Source: Candidatus Contendibacter sp. (GTDB taxonomy: Bacteria > Pseudomonadota > Gammaproteobacteria > Competibacterales > Competibacteraceae). From it: a stretch of DNA of 64,000 nucleotides. The notes beneath the pieces were generated by a model that searched no databases, was not told the origin of the DNA, and saw only the letters and a list, made by a program, of their open reading frames with translations. The translations under genes and the position numbers were made by a program. The stretch covers positions 1 through 64,000 of the forward strand of contig JARSSP010000058.1 in NCBI GenBank assembly GCA_029624675.1, written 5' to 3'. The number at the start of each line of letters is the position of its first letter. Positions within the stretch are counted from its first letter, which is position 1. Shown here in pieces: positions 46,669 to 56,645 of the stretch.

Positions 46669-46880
46669 ACTGGTCGGGCCGAGCGAAACCTAAATTCCCC
46701 CTGCCTCCTTTTTCATATGCAGGACTACCCAATAAGTTAGCTTCAATCTGACAAAGTAGAAGTAGATTTGTTATCACTGAACCAACGATCGCCCGAGAAA
46801 CCCACCGTTGATGTCGCGCGGGCCGACCTTGGGCCGATCCATGCGGGGATCCAGGCGGTGGTCGGCGGCGGTGGACATCG

Positions 46881-46991
46881 AATCAGTTACCGGAATTGGA
46901 AGAGATCAAGGTCCGGCAGGGCCAGAAACCCGAAGAGGCCCGCGCCTCCACCACTGACGACCAGGCCACGGTGATGAAGATGGCGGTGTGA
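46881..46991 (+). pseudogene. Relic of an IS1182-type transposase
   Basis: The frame encodes LPELEEIKVRQGQKPEEARA and STTDDQATVMKMAV, then a stop. Full-length IS1182-like transposases read STTDPQARVMKMADGGFRPAYN at this point. Only about 37 codons survive. The rest of 46669-47225 shows no intact gene. Confidence 0.5.
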
Positions 46992-47225
46992 AATCCATGT
47001 CTGGAACACTACCCTCTAACGTCCTACCAGCGATTTGTCCGGGCGCTACGGATCGGGTTTATCGCGCCGCTGCCATCCTTATCTGTCGCTGGGTCTCGCG
47101 CCCTGGTCCACGATGGCGACCGTGCCCGGCGTGGCCACGGGGTCGGCGCTGTGGGTGGTGCATCTGCCCGAGGTGGGCTATGTCTATCTGGCGCGCCTCG
47201 GCGACCGTAGAGGCAGGCGCGCGTC

Positions 47226-47636
47226 ATGATCCCCCCCATTCCGCGGATTCAACACCTGGCGGCGACCGAGTATTTCTTCGCGGAAGGTTGTTTCATCACC
47301 GAGTGGTGGAACGGCCCCAGCGATGCCGACCTTTCGGTGGCCCGCGCCCGAGTCGAGCCCGGCGTGACCACTCGCTGGCATCGCCTGCGGGGCGTCACCG
47401 AGCGGTACCTGATCCTGGAGGGGCAAGGGCAAGTCGACGTGGGGAACTTACCGCCCGCCGAGGTCGGACCAGGCGCGGTGGTGCTCATCCCGCCTGGAAC
47501 CCGCCAACGCATTACCAATACGGGAGGTACTGACCTGGTCTTCCTGGCACTATGCACGCCGCGCTTCACCTGGACAGTTTACGAAGACCTTGAACTCCAT
47601 GGCTGGCTGGAGCAGGGCCGTGACCCTCAGTCGTGA
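47226..47636 (+). CDS. Cupin-domain protein
   Basis: 136 residues. Single cupin: VEPGVTTRWHRLRGVTERYL (motif 1, H..G.E) and AVVLIPPGTRQRITNTGG (motif 2, where the usual His is Gln-Arg). A metal-binding set of His46-like, Glu and a reduced motif 2 suggests weak or altered metal binding. Start ATG overlaps no other gene; the broken amidohydrolase follows at once, so the two may have been an operon. Confidence 0.75.
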   Translation: MIPPIPRIQHLAATEYFFAEGCFITEWWNGPSDADLSVARARVEPGVTTRWHRLRGVTERYLILEGQGQVDVGNLPPAEVGPGAVVLIPPGTRQRITNTGGTDLVFLALCTPRFTWTVYEDLELHGWLEQGRDPQS

Positions 47637-48124
47637 TGACGCGCCCGTCGACGCCCACGTGCACGTCGTGCCGCCCGGTCTACCGGGACTGCGCGCCTTT
47701 CCTACGGTGCTGGACGAGGCCGTGGCGACGGTGGCCGCCGCCGCGCGGGCGGACATGGCGGCGAGCGGTACGATCCAAGCCCTGGCGATGGGGGAACTGT
47801 CCGACGATCCCGATGATCCACCCCTGGTTCATGGACGCCGCCGAGGTCGTCTACAAGAACGCCAACGTCTGGGCCGACCTGTCCGGGATTTTCGCGGGGG
47901 ACGCGGCCGCCTTCGCGGCGCTGGCCGCGCGAGGGCGATTACAAAGGACGGTCGAGCGGCTGCGCGAGGCGCTGGAGTATGCCGAGCGGCCGGACCGGTT
48001 CGTGCGGCAGCGACTGGCCGCTCGCCCCGATGACGGCGTACCGGGCGTTTCTCGCCCCGCTGCTGGACGACCCGGAATGGCGGCCGATTCGGGCCGCCAA
48101 CGCTCGCGCGTTGTTTGGCGGGTG
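47627..48124 (+). pseudogene. Amidohydrolase-family pseudogene
   Basis: Fragments of one TIM-barrel amidohydrolase occur in three frames. VDAHVHVVPPGLPGL (metal-binding HxH) and MAASGTIQALAMGELSDDP come first. DAAEVVYKNANVWADLSGIF with ERLREALEYAERPDRF follow, and MTAYRAFLAPLLDDPEWRPI to a final stop ends it. The central barrel, with the catalytic Lys/His/Asp strands, is deleted and at least two frameshifts remain. Confidence 0.7.
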
Positions 48125-48147
48125 AGCGGACGGCGGAACCCGGCAAA

Positions 48148-50283
48148 TCATCCGTCGAAGTGGCCGATGGCGGTCAGAAAACCGCTGGGTTTGCCATAAC
48201 TGAACAAGTAAGCCTGTTTCCGTGCTCGGGTCAGCGCCACGTACAGCAGGGAGCGTTCTTCCAATTCGCTCGTCGCTCGCTCCACAAGGTCGGCGGTGTC
48301 CAGCGCGACAGGTAACGGTACCTGATCGTCGTTGACGCTGGCGACCATGACGATGTCGAATTCCAATCCCTTGACCCGGTGCATGGTCGCCAGTCGCACG
48401 GCTTCGGCCGATCCGGCTTCGGTTTCGTCGATTCGGATCGTTTGACCGATCACGCCGTGCTCGCGCAGCCGGCGTTCGAGATCCTCCAGCTCATGATGGG
48501 TGCGGGCCACGATACAAATCGCGGCGGTGGGTACTTGCTGGGTGTGCGCTTCCCGAATCCGCCGGACGATGGCGACCGCCTGGTCGGCGGCCGACGCACA
48601 GGGGATGTGAACGGGCGGTTGGCCGTGGGTCAGCGACTTGTCGTTGCGCTGGTCGTCGGCGCCGCCATCGAGATCGTCCACGGCGCACCCTTCCAGCAAC
48701 GCCACCGCCGCATCGCGAATTTCCTCGGTGGTCCGGTAGTTGATCCGCAATTTGCGGGAGCGGCCCCGGATGTCGATGCCGCATTTCGACAGCACCACCT
48801 GGTTCCGGCTGTAGATGCGCTGGTGACCGTCGCCGACGATGAACAGGTCGTTCGGCCCCTCCGGCGCCAGGGCGCGCAGCAGTCGAAATGCCTGCGGTCC
48901 CATGTCCTGCGCCTCGTCCACGATCACCGCCGCGTAGGGCAGGCCGGCGCGGTCCTCGGCGATCAGGTGGGCGGCGTCGCGGTAGGCGTCCTCGACTTCC
49001 TTCTTGCGAGCCTCGATCATCCGGCTGCGGTATTCCTCGAACACCGGCCAGACCTTGATGCGGTCGGCTCGCCCCAGCGTCGTGCCGCGCCCCAGCCGCG
49101 AGGCGCGCTTGTAATCGTCCAGGGTTTCGATGCCCTGGGGTTGGATGACGCGCTGCCATTCCTCGCGATAGAAGCGGGCGGGTACGTTCACGTCCGCCGG
49201 TTTGAGCGCCAGGGCCAGCTCCCAAAGCCGCTCGTCAGCGCCCCAGACGATGTCGTATTCGTAGTGGCGCTGACGGAGAAAGCGGCGCACCCAGGCGTCG
49301 AGATTGATCACCTCGATGCGCGCCAGCGTTCGCGGCGAGCACAGCTCCCGAAGGTTGGCCTGAATATCGACCGCCAGATTGCGGGTGAAGGTGGTGAACA
49401 GCACCTTCCGGTTCTCCGGCAACGCCTGTTCCGCCAGCCACTGGGCGCGATGCATGGCCACCACGGTCTTGCCGGTGCCGGCGCCGCCCAGCACGCGGAC
49501 CGGCCCCGACCTGACCCCTGCCACCAACCGGCGCTGAGAGGGGTGCAGAAACACCCGCCACTGCGCCAGCGAGGCGTCGAGCACCGCCGCCAGTTCGGTT
49601 TCGTTGTCGACCACCACGAAACGGGACTGGCTTTCCAGCGCGTCGAGCGCCGCATCGAAATCGGCGGTATCGACCGGCCGATCCGCGCGGGTGTCGCGCT
49701 CGGCCAAAATGCGTTCGACCGAATCGCCGGCCGCCACCAGAAACAGGCCCTCGTAAGCTTCGGCGGGCAGGGTCGATTGCAGCGCGTCCAGTTCGTCCTC
49801 GCCACGAATCTGGCGGACTGTCGGCAGCAGTTCGGCGGGTACGCCCAGCAGGGCGAGATCGTGATCCGGGAGGTGATCGAACAGCGCGGGCGCGGCGGGA
49901 GCGGGCTTTTCTGGCGACGCGGCTTCGACCGCCTCGACCCGCACGGTCTCGAAAACCTGAATGGCGCCGGTCGCGGCGTTGATCGCGCAGCGATGCCGGC
50001 TCGCCCAGGCGTAGGCCTCGTCGTGGCGATCCACCCAGAGCAACAGGAACACGTTGTCCTGCTCGGGTTTCAGGACGATCCCGCGCCAGGCTTCGTCGAT
50101 CCGCACCGAACGCATGTTGGGATCACGGGCGGCGTTGATCCGCTCGTAATGGATTCCCGGGGCGGTCGGGTCGCGCTGGAAGTTGGTCAGGAACTTGGAA
50201 ACCTTGGTCTGAATCCCCTGCGGCAAGCGAGCGAACGCCCCGAGGAAATCGTTGGATATCGCTACCTTGGCCATCTGCCCCAT
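48148..50283 (-). CDS. UvrD/Rep-type superfamily 1 helicase with RelE-like N-terminus
   Basis: 711 residues from the ATG at 50283, 2 bp after the DUF1998 helicase stop. Residues 1-95 resemble a RelE/ParE fold (FLGAFARLPQGIQTKVSKFL, then VRIDEAWRGIVLKPEQDNVF). Walker A is GGAGTGKTVVAMHRA (about 267), motif II IVDEAQDMGPQAFRLL (about 452), motif III VGDGHQRIYS, motif V ATMHRVKGLEFDIVMVASV and motif VI YVALTRARKQAYLF. It is the last gene of the defence-like operon and occupies the place DrmC has in DISARM. The residues that would make the RelE part a toxin are not evident. Confidence 0.88.
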   Translation of the reverse strand: MGQMAKVAISNDFLGAFARLPQGIQTKVSKFLTNFQRDPTAPGIHYERINAARDPNMRSVRIDEAWRGIVLKPEQDNVFLLLWVDRHDEAYAWASRHRCAINAATGAIQVFETVRVEAVEAASPEKPAPAAPALFDHLPDHDLALLGVPAELLPTVRQIRGEDELDALQSTLPAEAYEGLFLVAAGDSVERILAERDTRADRPVDTADFDAALDALESQSRFVVVDNETELAAVLDASLAQWRVFLHPSQRRLVAGVRSGPVRVLGGAGTGKTVVAMHRAQWLAEQALPENRKVLFTTFTRNLAVDIQANLRELCSPRTLARIEVINLDAWVRRFLRQRHYEYDIVWGADERLWELALALKPADVNVPARFYREEWQRVIQPQGIETLDDYKRASRLGRGTTLGRADRIKVWPVFEEYRSRMIEARKKEVEDAYRDAAHLIAEDRAGLPYAAVIVDEAQDMGPQAFRLLRALAPEGPNDLFIVGDGHQRIYSRNQVVLSKCGIDIRGRSRKLRINYRTTEEIRDAAVALLEGCAVDDLDGGADDQRNDKSLTHGQPPVHIPCASAADQAVAIVRRIREAHTQQVPTAAICIVARTHHELEDLERRLREHGVIGQTIRIDETEAGSAEAVRLATMHRVKGLEFDIVMVASVNDDQVPLPVALDTADLVERATSELEERSLLYVALTRARKQAYLFSYGKPSGFLTAIGHFDG

Positions 50284-50285
50284 CT

Positions 50286-53200
50286 TCAGGATCTCCCGTG
50301 CGCGGCCCGCACCGCCGCCGCCCAACCCGCCGCCACGATCGCCACCGTCCAGCCCGCCGCCCGCCAGGCTGGAGCCTGTTCCGCCTGATCGGAGCGCAGC
50401 ACCGCAATCCGCGCATCCTCCCAGGCCAGTTCCGCCTCCGCGATGATCGCGCCCGCCGTTCCGGTCAACTCGTAACCCACCGCCGGCGCGGGGATGCCAC
50501 GGGCCATCAACTGCCGCAGTCCGTCGGTCGCTTCCTCGGCCGCCTCGGCGAGCGCGGCTCGCCATTCGGCGGAATCGGGTGGCGACACGGCGCCGTCCTC
50601 TTGGGCGACGCGCCGCCAGCCGGCTCGTTCGTAAATGCCGGTCGCGGCGCCTTCCGCGACGAGCGCCGGCGCGGCGGGCAGGAATTGCAACAGGTTGGCC
50701 GCCGCCAGGAAGCGCCGCCAAGCCTGGCGCAGATCGGCCTCATCGGCCAGGGCCTTCGGATCGAGCCACAGCAGCGCCAGCAACGCCGTCGGGCGCGGCG
50801 CGGTTTTGAGCGCGGTCGCCGGCAGCAGCCAGCCGAGCGTCGGTGCGGTGGTGGGATCGCCGAGTCGCGCCTCGCCGCAGAGCGCCGCCTCCGCCGGATC
50901 GAGCCGGTCGCGCAGCGGTGAGGGCGCTCGCTGGGCGAGCCATTCCCGCATCGCCGCCACGGCGCCGGTATCGTTGCCCGGTTTGGCCCAGGACAGGGCG
51001 CGAGCGAACACCGCGCCGCTCCAGCGCGCCGCATCCGGTAGGCGCAGCCACTCGATCAATTGGGTGAAGGGCGATTCGACCAGCCTCGGCAGCAGCTCCT
51101 CGACGCCGAGTTTCTCCGCCACTTTCCGGGCGGAACTCTCGAAACCGCCGACCGCGGGCGGCAGGGGGCGCAGCGTACCCGGACTGTTGGCCAAGGCGTC
51201 CTCGATGTCGTGCCAGGTCAGCGACCAGACCCAGAAGCGCCCGCTCTGGACCAATGCCAGCCGTTTGAGGGCGTCGTCGGCCAGGGTGTGCCGGTGGTAC
51301 TCGAAGCCGTCGGCGAAGACCGCCACCGGCAGGCCGGGTTGGGCGGCGCGGGCCGGTCGGATCAGAAAATCCGGTTTCGAGGCGACCGCCACGCCCTCGC
51401 CCGGTCCCAGCAGCACTTGCGGTTCCACCGTGTACTCTTGCTCGCCGACCCGCAGGTAATAGCCCGGCTTACCGCGCACCACCTCCTGCTGGATGCGCAC
51501 GCCGGGATCGATCCCCCCGCGTCGCTTGAGCGCCTCGATCAGCCGCGCCTCCAGCGCCGAGTCGAAACTGGGGTTGATCAGGATATCGGAGAGGGTCGCG
51601 ACCGGTTCCAGCCGGTCCTGGGCGTCGAGAATGTCGCCCAGCAGGGCGATGGCGGTATCGCGCGAGGGCGTGGCGATACCGGCGCCGAGCCGGTAGGCGA
51701 ACAGGCAGCGGTAGCAACCGTCCAGAGCCGGATCCTGCCGGCAGTCGCAGGCCGCCATGCGGTCGCGGGCCAGCCGGAACACCTCGAACAGCCGGCCGGC
51801 GTCGCGCAGCAATTCGTGCAGGTAGCCGGTGCCGCCCGGCACCGTGTCGTAGAGCAACAGGTAGCGGCGGGTCACGCCCGCCGCCCGATCCGGTTCCTCG
51901 TGGACCAGCAGATCGAGATGATCGATCCTGCCGCCGAAGCGCAGCTTCAGCCCCAGGCGAATGGCCGCCGCCAACGAAGGGACTACCCGGCTGTCGGTTT
52001 CGGTTCGCGTCGCCGGCAGCAGAATGCGCAACGCCTCGGACTGAAACTCGCGATACAGGTACAGGCAGTCGACGAGGGCATCCGGATTTTGGCGGTCCCG
52101 TTGCGGGCAATCGTAGGCGTGCGCCTGCGGCGGGTCGCCGTTCTCCGGCCCAAGCGCGGCGGGTCGCTGCACCTTGCCGCAGTGCCGGCAGAGACGGAAA
52201 CCGCGCCGGATCGCTTCCCGGCCGGCCACCACGCTGGCCTCCCCGACGGTCGAGAACGCGCCGAAGTTCACGTCGCGGAAGACCACCTTGCGGATGAACT
52301 CGAAGCCAAACGGCAGCGCGTCGGACGCGATGCGATGGGCGAACTCGACGTCGTCCCGCCGGAAATCCGGCAGCATCTGGCGCTGGTGGAACTGCAAGTC
52401 GCGGTCGTCGGCGCTGTCGTCGATGCGGCTGCGGCGATCCTCGGTGGTGGCCAACACATGCCGCAGCCGCACCAGGGACCGCTTTTGGCCGACATCCGCC
52501 CAGTGGGCGTCGCCGCAGCGCGGACAGGCCGGGTGGGCATCGCCCTGGGCGAGCGGCTCGGCGTGGCTGCACGCGGGGCACAGCCGCCACGCTTCGATGG
52601 GCGACAGGGTGAGATCGACCTGATCGACCTGGACCCGACGCCCGCCGGCGAAGAAACAGTTGAGCGGGGCCAGCTCGCCGATGGCCGCCGCCGCGGCCCG
52701 CCCGTATTCCACCACCCAATTCTCGTAGGGCGATGCGCCGTCCGGCGGCTCGCGCCGCCGCCGCCAGAGCACCGAATGCAGGGTGACGCCTTCCTCGGGA
52801 AAAGCGTAGTTCGGAATCAGCCCCTCGTCGGTCAGGAAGCCGAGCAAATCGCGGCCGTTGGTCTGGCGGTTGATGGCGAGCAGGGCCTCGCGCTCGCGGC
52901 GCGCCTCCTCGATCCGGGCGGCGGTCGCCTCGTCCCGGGGCGCGCCCTTGAGTTGGTCGATCTCGTTTTTGAGGGTGCGGACGCGGCCGGCCAGCGCCTT
53001 GCGGGTCTCGGCGGTGGCTTGCAGGCGCTTGACCAGGCGCACGCGCAGGCTGTCGGTGGCGTCGCCGCCGAACAGGAAGTCGGCCAGCGCCTCGCGGGTG
53101 CGCTCGGCCAGGGCCGGTTCCAACAGCGCGCAAAAACCGGCGAACAGGGTCTGGCCGTGGTTCTTGACGAAGGCGATGAGATTGTAGGGAAAGCGGGTCG

Positions 53201-56200
53201 GTTCGTAGCGTTCGACCGCATCGAGCGCCGGGCCGAGCGTCGCCGGCAGGGCGGTCTGACCGATGCCGGTCGCCACCCAGCCGTCCAGGCAGAAGGCGGT
53301 CAACTGGCGAAACAGCACCGAGGAGGCGTTCAGGAACACGCCGGGCGGCTGCACCGGCCCGGTCATCATCTCCTCGGGACGGGCATAGAAATACAGATCG
53401 TGCGGGCGACCCGCCGCCACGGTCAGGGTCAGGGCGTTGCCGTCGCGCCGGCCGGCCCGGCCGATCCGTTGCAGGTAATGGGCCTGTGCCGGCGGCACCG
53501 AGCAGAGCAGCACCGCCGACAGGCCGCCGATGTCCACGCCCATTTCCAGGGTCGGGGTGGCCGAGAGCAGGTTTTCGTCCCAGGGTTGCCCCGGCTCGGC
53601 CTTGAACCGTCCTTCCAGCGCCTCGCGCGCGTCCCGCTCCAGCAGGCCGGTGTGTTCGGCGGCGATCACCCGGCGGATGGCGGCGCGGCGATAGAGGGGG
53701 GCCAGCCAGTGCTCGGCCACTTCATGGGGCTGATAGGCGCCGGGCGCGGCCAGATCGAGGGCGGGGAGGCCGGTCAGCAGTGGGGCGAGGCGGGCGGGAA
53801 CGACCAGGGTCGAACCGCCGTCCGCCGTGGCCAGCCGGGTCACCATGGGATCGAGAAACAGCGCCGCCGGATCGAGCGCCAGCACCGGCCCGCCTTGGGT
53901 ATCGAAGCGTTCGAGCGCTCCGGCCGCCGCCAGCGCCGCGCTGGCGAGGCGGTAAATCTCGGGTTCGATGTGCTCCGGCAGCAGCCGGTCGGGCGCCAGC
54001 GCCTTGCGGACCCACTGCTGATACCAGGTGGTCCGGTTGGATCGCTCGACCGTGTCGAATTCGGGGTGACGCCGGGCCAGGGCGAAGAACATCGGGCGGG
54101 GCGTGTGCGGGCCGAAGTTGGGCAGAAAGGGCAGGGTCCGGCTCAGGATATAGCCGCGGCCGCCCTGCTCGACGTAGGCGCGCAGGAAGTCGTGGGCGAT
54201 GGCGCCGCGCCGCTTCAGGTGCAGCAGGAAGCCCCAGACGAAGGCGTGCAGGCGAGTATCGGCGAGATCGCGCAAGCCCAGCCCTTCGCGCAGTTCCGGG
54301 CCGAGGCGCGCGATGGCCTCCGCCACGCACTCCGGTTGGATGCCCAGCGCCGCGCCGCCGACCGTTTCCAGCGAGCGACCGCGCCGGGCGAGGTAGCCGA
54401 ACTCCGCCAGCGCCTCCCATTGCAGCCGCTTGGCGACGGCGTCCCGCAACCAGTCGCCCTGGAGCGAACCGGTCCGCTGGAGCGCCTCGTACTCGGGCAT
54501 CCAGGTCATGTTCGGGCCGATGAACTCGACCACGAAGCGTTCGGGGGTCATGGCGTGGGGGTTATGCCCCTCTCCCACCGGGCGAGGGGAGTTTTGTAGC
54601 CAGTAAGCCGGCAGGCCGGCGAGGAATTCGGGCCACGGCGCCGGCTGGATCGGCCAGGCTTGTAGCGCCTGGACGATGGCGGCGCGGACGTTGCTGGCAT
54701 AGGTGCGGGCGGCGAAGAAGCCGGCCCGGTGGGCGGCGTCCTGGACGGAATCGGAGAAGGCGATCAGCTTGCGGTGGTCGTTGGCCGCCGCCGCCCACAG
54801 ATGCTGGATCGCCACCGCCGACAGCGAGGTGGCGCGAGCGCCGAACAGCAGCAGCGCGTCCTCGGCGCCGCAAACCGGACAGCGGTGTTCGGACTCGACC
54901 CGGGTCTCGTCGCGGCGGGTCACCTGCCGGGCCGCCAGCGGCAGGAACACCGGCACCAGATCGTCGCCGCCGCAGCTCCGACAACGGTCTTGAGAGGTTT
55001 GCAGTTGGCCGCAGCCGCCGCAGGCCCAGGTGGTCTCGCCGCGCGAGCCGGTGGCGCGGACGTCGGCCTCGGGGTAGAGCAGGGCCAGCTCGGCGCGGCG
55101 GTTGAAGAAGGTGTCGTAGATGCTTTGCAGGTTGCGGTCGAGGCAGCGGTCGCCGGGCGGCAGGCGGGCCAGCCAGGCCGAGGTCAGGCAGTCGCTGCAT
55201 TGCACCAGCGGCAGGTGGACCGATCGCGCTCCCGCCGGCAGATCGTCGGCGGCGGCGAGGAGGCGTTGGGCGGGGTCGGCGGTGAGCCGCACCACCATCC
55301 GGCGCTGTTCCCGCAGCCACAGTTGCAGGCGCAGTTGCACGAAGGGCCGCTCGGGATGGTCCGGGTCGCGCGCCCAGGCGACCAAGGCCAGCAGGGCGTC
55401 GAGCACCGGCGCCGGGCAGGCTTTCGCCGATCCGGGCAGAAAGCGCGGCAGTTCGCGGGTCAGTTCCGCCAGGGGGCGCAGCGCCGGGTCGAGCAGCCGC
55501 AGCAGGTTGTTGAACTGGAGCTGGCCCTTGAGTTGCCGTCCCAGCGTCGCCCGCCAGGCGGGGTCGTTGGGCCGGGCCGGCTCGCCGTCGGGGAAGAACA
55601 GCCGGTGCCAGACGGCGATGGCGGTTTCGCTGTCCGGGTGGGCGCGCGGGTCGAGCCGGCGTTCCAGGTCGGGGACCGGCGCCAGTTGATGCTCGATCAG
55701 CGCCCCGGTCAGGAATTCGTTCATGGTCAGGCGTTCCTCGCCGATCACCGCATCGTCGGCGACGGGTTCGCCGAAGAGGTCCCGGGCGTAGGCCAGCAGG
55801 CCGGCGGCCTGGTCGGCGTCGCCGAGGGTGGCGGAGGTGCCGACGCAGAGCAGGTGGCCGGCGGGGGTCTGGAGCCGGGCCTTGAGCCGGCGGATCAGCA
55901 GGGCGAGGTCGGTGCCCTGGGCGCCGTCGAAGGTGTGGAGTTCGTCGACCACCAGGTAGCGCAGGGTGCGCGGGCCGTTGTCCTGCCACAGCACCCGGTC
56001 CCGGGGGCGGAGGAGCAGGTAGTCGAGCATCTTGTAGTTGGTGAGCAGGATGTCGGGCGGATCGCGGCGCATCGCGTCCTTGGCGGTGATGACGCTCGCG
56101 GCGCTCATGGCGTCCGCGCCGGGGGCGCCGCCCTGGCCTTGGCCGATGTAGAGGCCGACCCGAATCCGGCCGCGCAGGCCGGGGCTGGCGTGGACGGTTT

Positions 56201-56645
56201 CGGCGAAGCGGCGGGCCTGGTCGCTGCCGAGGGCGTTCATCGGGTAGATCACCAGCGCCTTGATGCCGCGCCGGCGGCCGGCCCGGTGCTCGCGCCAGCA
56301 GTGGTCGAGCAGCGGGTAAAGGAAGCATTCGGTCTTGCCGGAGCCGGTGCCGGTGGCGACCAGGGTCGAGGCGGGGGTTGCGGCGCTGTTCAGCCGCCGC
56401 CAGGCGAGTTCCTGATGGTGGTGGGGAGGATGCCGGGTTTGGAAACCGGGAAAGCGGTTCCGGTCGCCGGCGCCGGGCCGAAACGGCAGGCCGAGCGAGA
56501 GATAGGGGCCTTTGTGGAGGCTGCCGGGCTGGTCGAGGAAGGCGCGGACGATGCCCCGGAAGGTGGGGTTGGACGGCTCGAAGCCGGTGATCAGGTACTG
56601 GCGCAGACCTTCGATGATGTCATGGGCGACGAGGCTGGGGATCAT
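50286..56645 (-). CDS. Giant DEAD/DEAH helicase with DUF1998 and nuclease-like C-terminus
   Basis: 2119 residues. ATP-binding motif VATGTGSGKTE (99-105), motif II VVDELHTFDGAQGTD (about 234), a Zn-finger-like CGGCG...CRSCGG insertion, and helicase C motifs EMGVDIGGLSAVLL and QRIGRAGRRDGNAL (about 1058). DUF1998 lies around 1590-1660 (YDTVPGGTGYLHELL, then C-C-C...GCYRCLFAYR). Residues about 1720-1810 (KPDFLIRP, VAVFADGFEYH, LKRLALVQSGRFWVW) look like a PD-(D/E)XK/Vsr fold. It overlaps vapC by 4 bp. Such fusions resemble DruE, or DrmA plus DrmB of DISARM. A palindromic repeat lies in frame at 54567. Confidence 0.88.
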   Translation of the reverse strand: MIPSLVAHDIIEGLRQYLITGFEPSNPTFRGIVRAFLDQPGSLHKGPYLSLGLPFRPGAGDRNRFPGFQTRHPPHHHQELAWRRLNSAATPASTLVATGTGSGKTECFLYPLLDHCWREHRAGRRRGIKALVIYPMNALGSDQARRFAETVHASPGLRGRIRVGLYIGQGQGGAPGADAMSAASVITAKDAMRRDPPDILLTNYKMLDYLLLRPRDRVLWQDNGPRTLRYLVVDELHTFDGAQGTDLALLIRRLKARLQTPAGHLLCVGTSATLGDADQAAGLLAYARDLFGEPVADDAVIGEERLTMNEFLTGALIEHQLAPVPDLERRLDPRAHPDSETAIAVWHRLFFPDGEPARPNDPAWRATLGRQLKGQLQFNNLLRLLDPALRPLAELTRELPRFLPGSAKACPAPVLDALLALVAWARDPDHPERPFVQLRLQLWLREQRRMVVRLTADPAQRLLAAADDLPAGARSVHLPLVQCSDCLTSAWLARLPPGDRCLDRNLQSIYDTFFNRRAELALLYPEADVRATGSRGETTWACGGCGQLQTSQDRCRSCGGDDLVPVFLPLAARQVTRRDETRVESEHRCPVCGAEDALLLFGARATSLSAVAIQHLWAAAANDHRKLIAFSDSVQDAAHRAGFFAARTYASNVRAAIVQALQAWPIQPAPWPEFLAGLPAYWLQNSPRPVGEGHNPHAMTPERFVVEFIGPNMTWMPEYEALQRTGSLQGDWLRDAVAKRLQWEALAEFGYLARRGRSLETVGGAALGIQPECVAEAIARLGPELREGLGLRDLADTRLHAFVWGFLLHLKRRGAIAHDFLRAYVEQGGRGYILSRTLPFLPNFGPHTPRPMFFALARRHPEFDTVERSNRTTWYQQWVRKALAPDRLLPEHIEPEIYRLASAALAAAGALERFDTQGGPVLALDPAALFLDPMVTRLATADGGSTLVVPARLAPLLTGLPALDLAAPGAYQPHEVAEHWLAPLYRRAAIRRVIAAEHTGLLERDAREALEGRFKAEPGQPWDENLLSATPTLEMGVDIGGLSAVLLCSVPPAQAHYLQRIGRAGRRDGNALTLTVAAGRPHDLYFYARPEEMMTGPVQPPGVFLNASSVLFRQLTAFCLDGWVATGIGQTALPATLGPALDAVERYEPTRFPYNLIAFVKNHGQTLFAGFCALLEPALAERTREALADFLFGGDATDSLRVRLVKRLQATAETRKALAGRVRTLKNEIDQLKGAPRDEATAARIEEARREREALLAINRQTNGRDLLGFLTDEGLIPNYAFPEEGVTLHSVLWRRRREPPDGASPYENWVVEYGRAAAAAIGELAPLNCFFAGGRRVQVDQVDLTLSPIEAWRLCPACSHAEPLAQGDAHPACPRCGDAHWADVGQKRSLVRLRHVLATTEDRRSRIDDSADDRDLQFHQRQMLPDFRRDDVEFAHRIASDALPFGFEFIRKVVFRDVNFGAFSTVGEASVVAGREAIRRGFRLCRHCGKVQRPAALGPENGDPPQAHAYDCPQRDRQNPDALVDCLYLYREFQSEALRILLPATRTETDSRVVPSLAAAIRLGLKLRFGGRIDHLDLLVHEEPDRAAGVTRRYLLLYDTVPGGTGYLHELLRDAGRLFEVFRLARDRMAACDCRQDPALDGCYRCLFAYRLGAGIATPSRDTAIALLGDILDAQDRLEPVATLSDILINPSFDSALEARLIEALKRRGGIDPGVRIQQEVVRGKPGYYLRVGEQEYTVEPQVLLGPGEGVAVASKPDFLIRPARAAQPGLPVAVFADGFEYHRHTLADDALKRLALVQSGRFWVWSLTWHDIEDALANSPGTLRPLPPAVGGFESSARKVAEKLGVEELLPRLVESPFTQLIEWLRLPDAARWSGAVFARALSWAKPGNDTGAVAAMREWLAQRAPSPLRDRLDPAEAALCGEARLGDPTTAPTLGWLLPATALKTAPRPTALLALLWLDPKALADEADLRQAWRRFLAAANLLQFLPAAPALVAEGAATGIYERAGWRRVAQEDGAVSPPDSAEWRAALAEAAEEATDGLRQLMARGIPAPAVGYELTGTAGAIIAEAELAWEDARIAVLRSDQAEQAPAWRAAGWTVAIVAAGWAAAVRAAHGRS
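54567..54594. repeat. Palindromic repeat in frame inside the DUF1998 helicase gene
   Basis: CCCCTCTCCCACCGGGCGAGGGG, CTCTCCC family as at 16046. It is read as NSPRPVGEGHNP in the helicase and adds no stop, so it is tolerated inside a giant ORF. Confidence 0.6.

Noticed and set aside
46992..47225. Short frames upstream of the cupin gene as a gene
   Set aside because: Frames change repeatedly, no ribosome site or family similarity; treated as noncoding or decayed.
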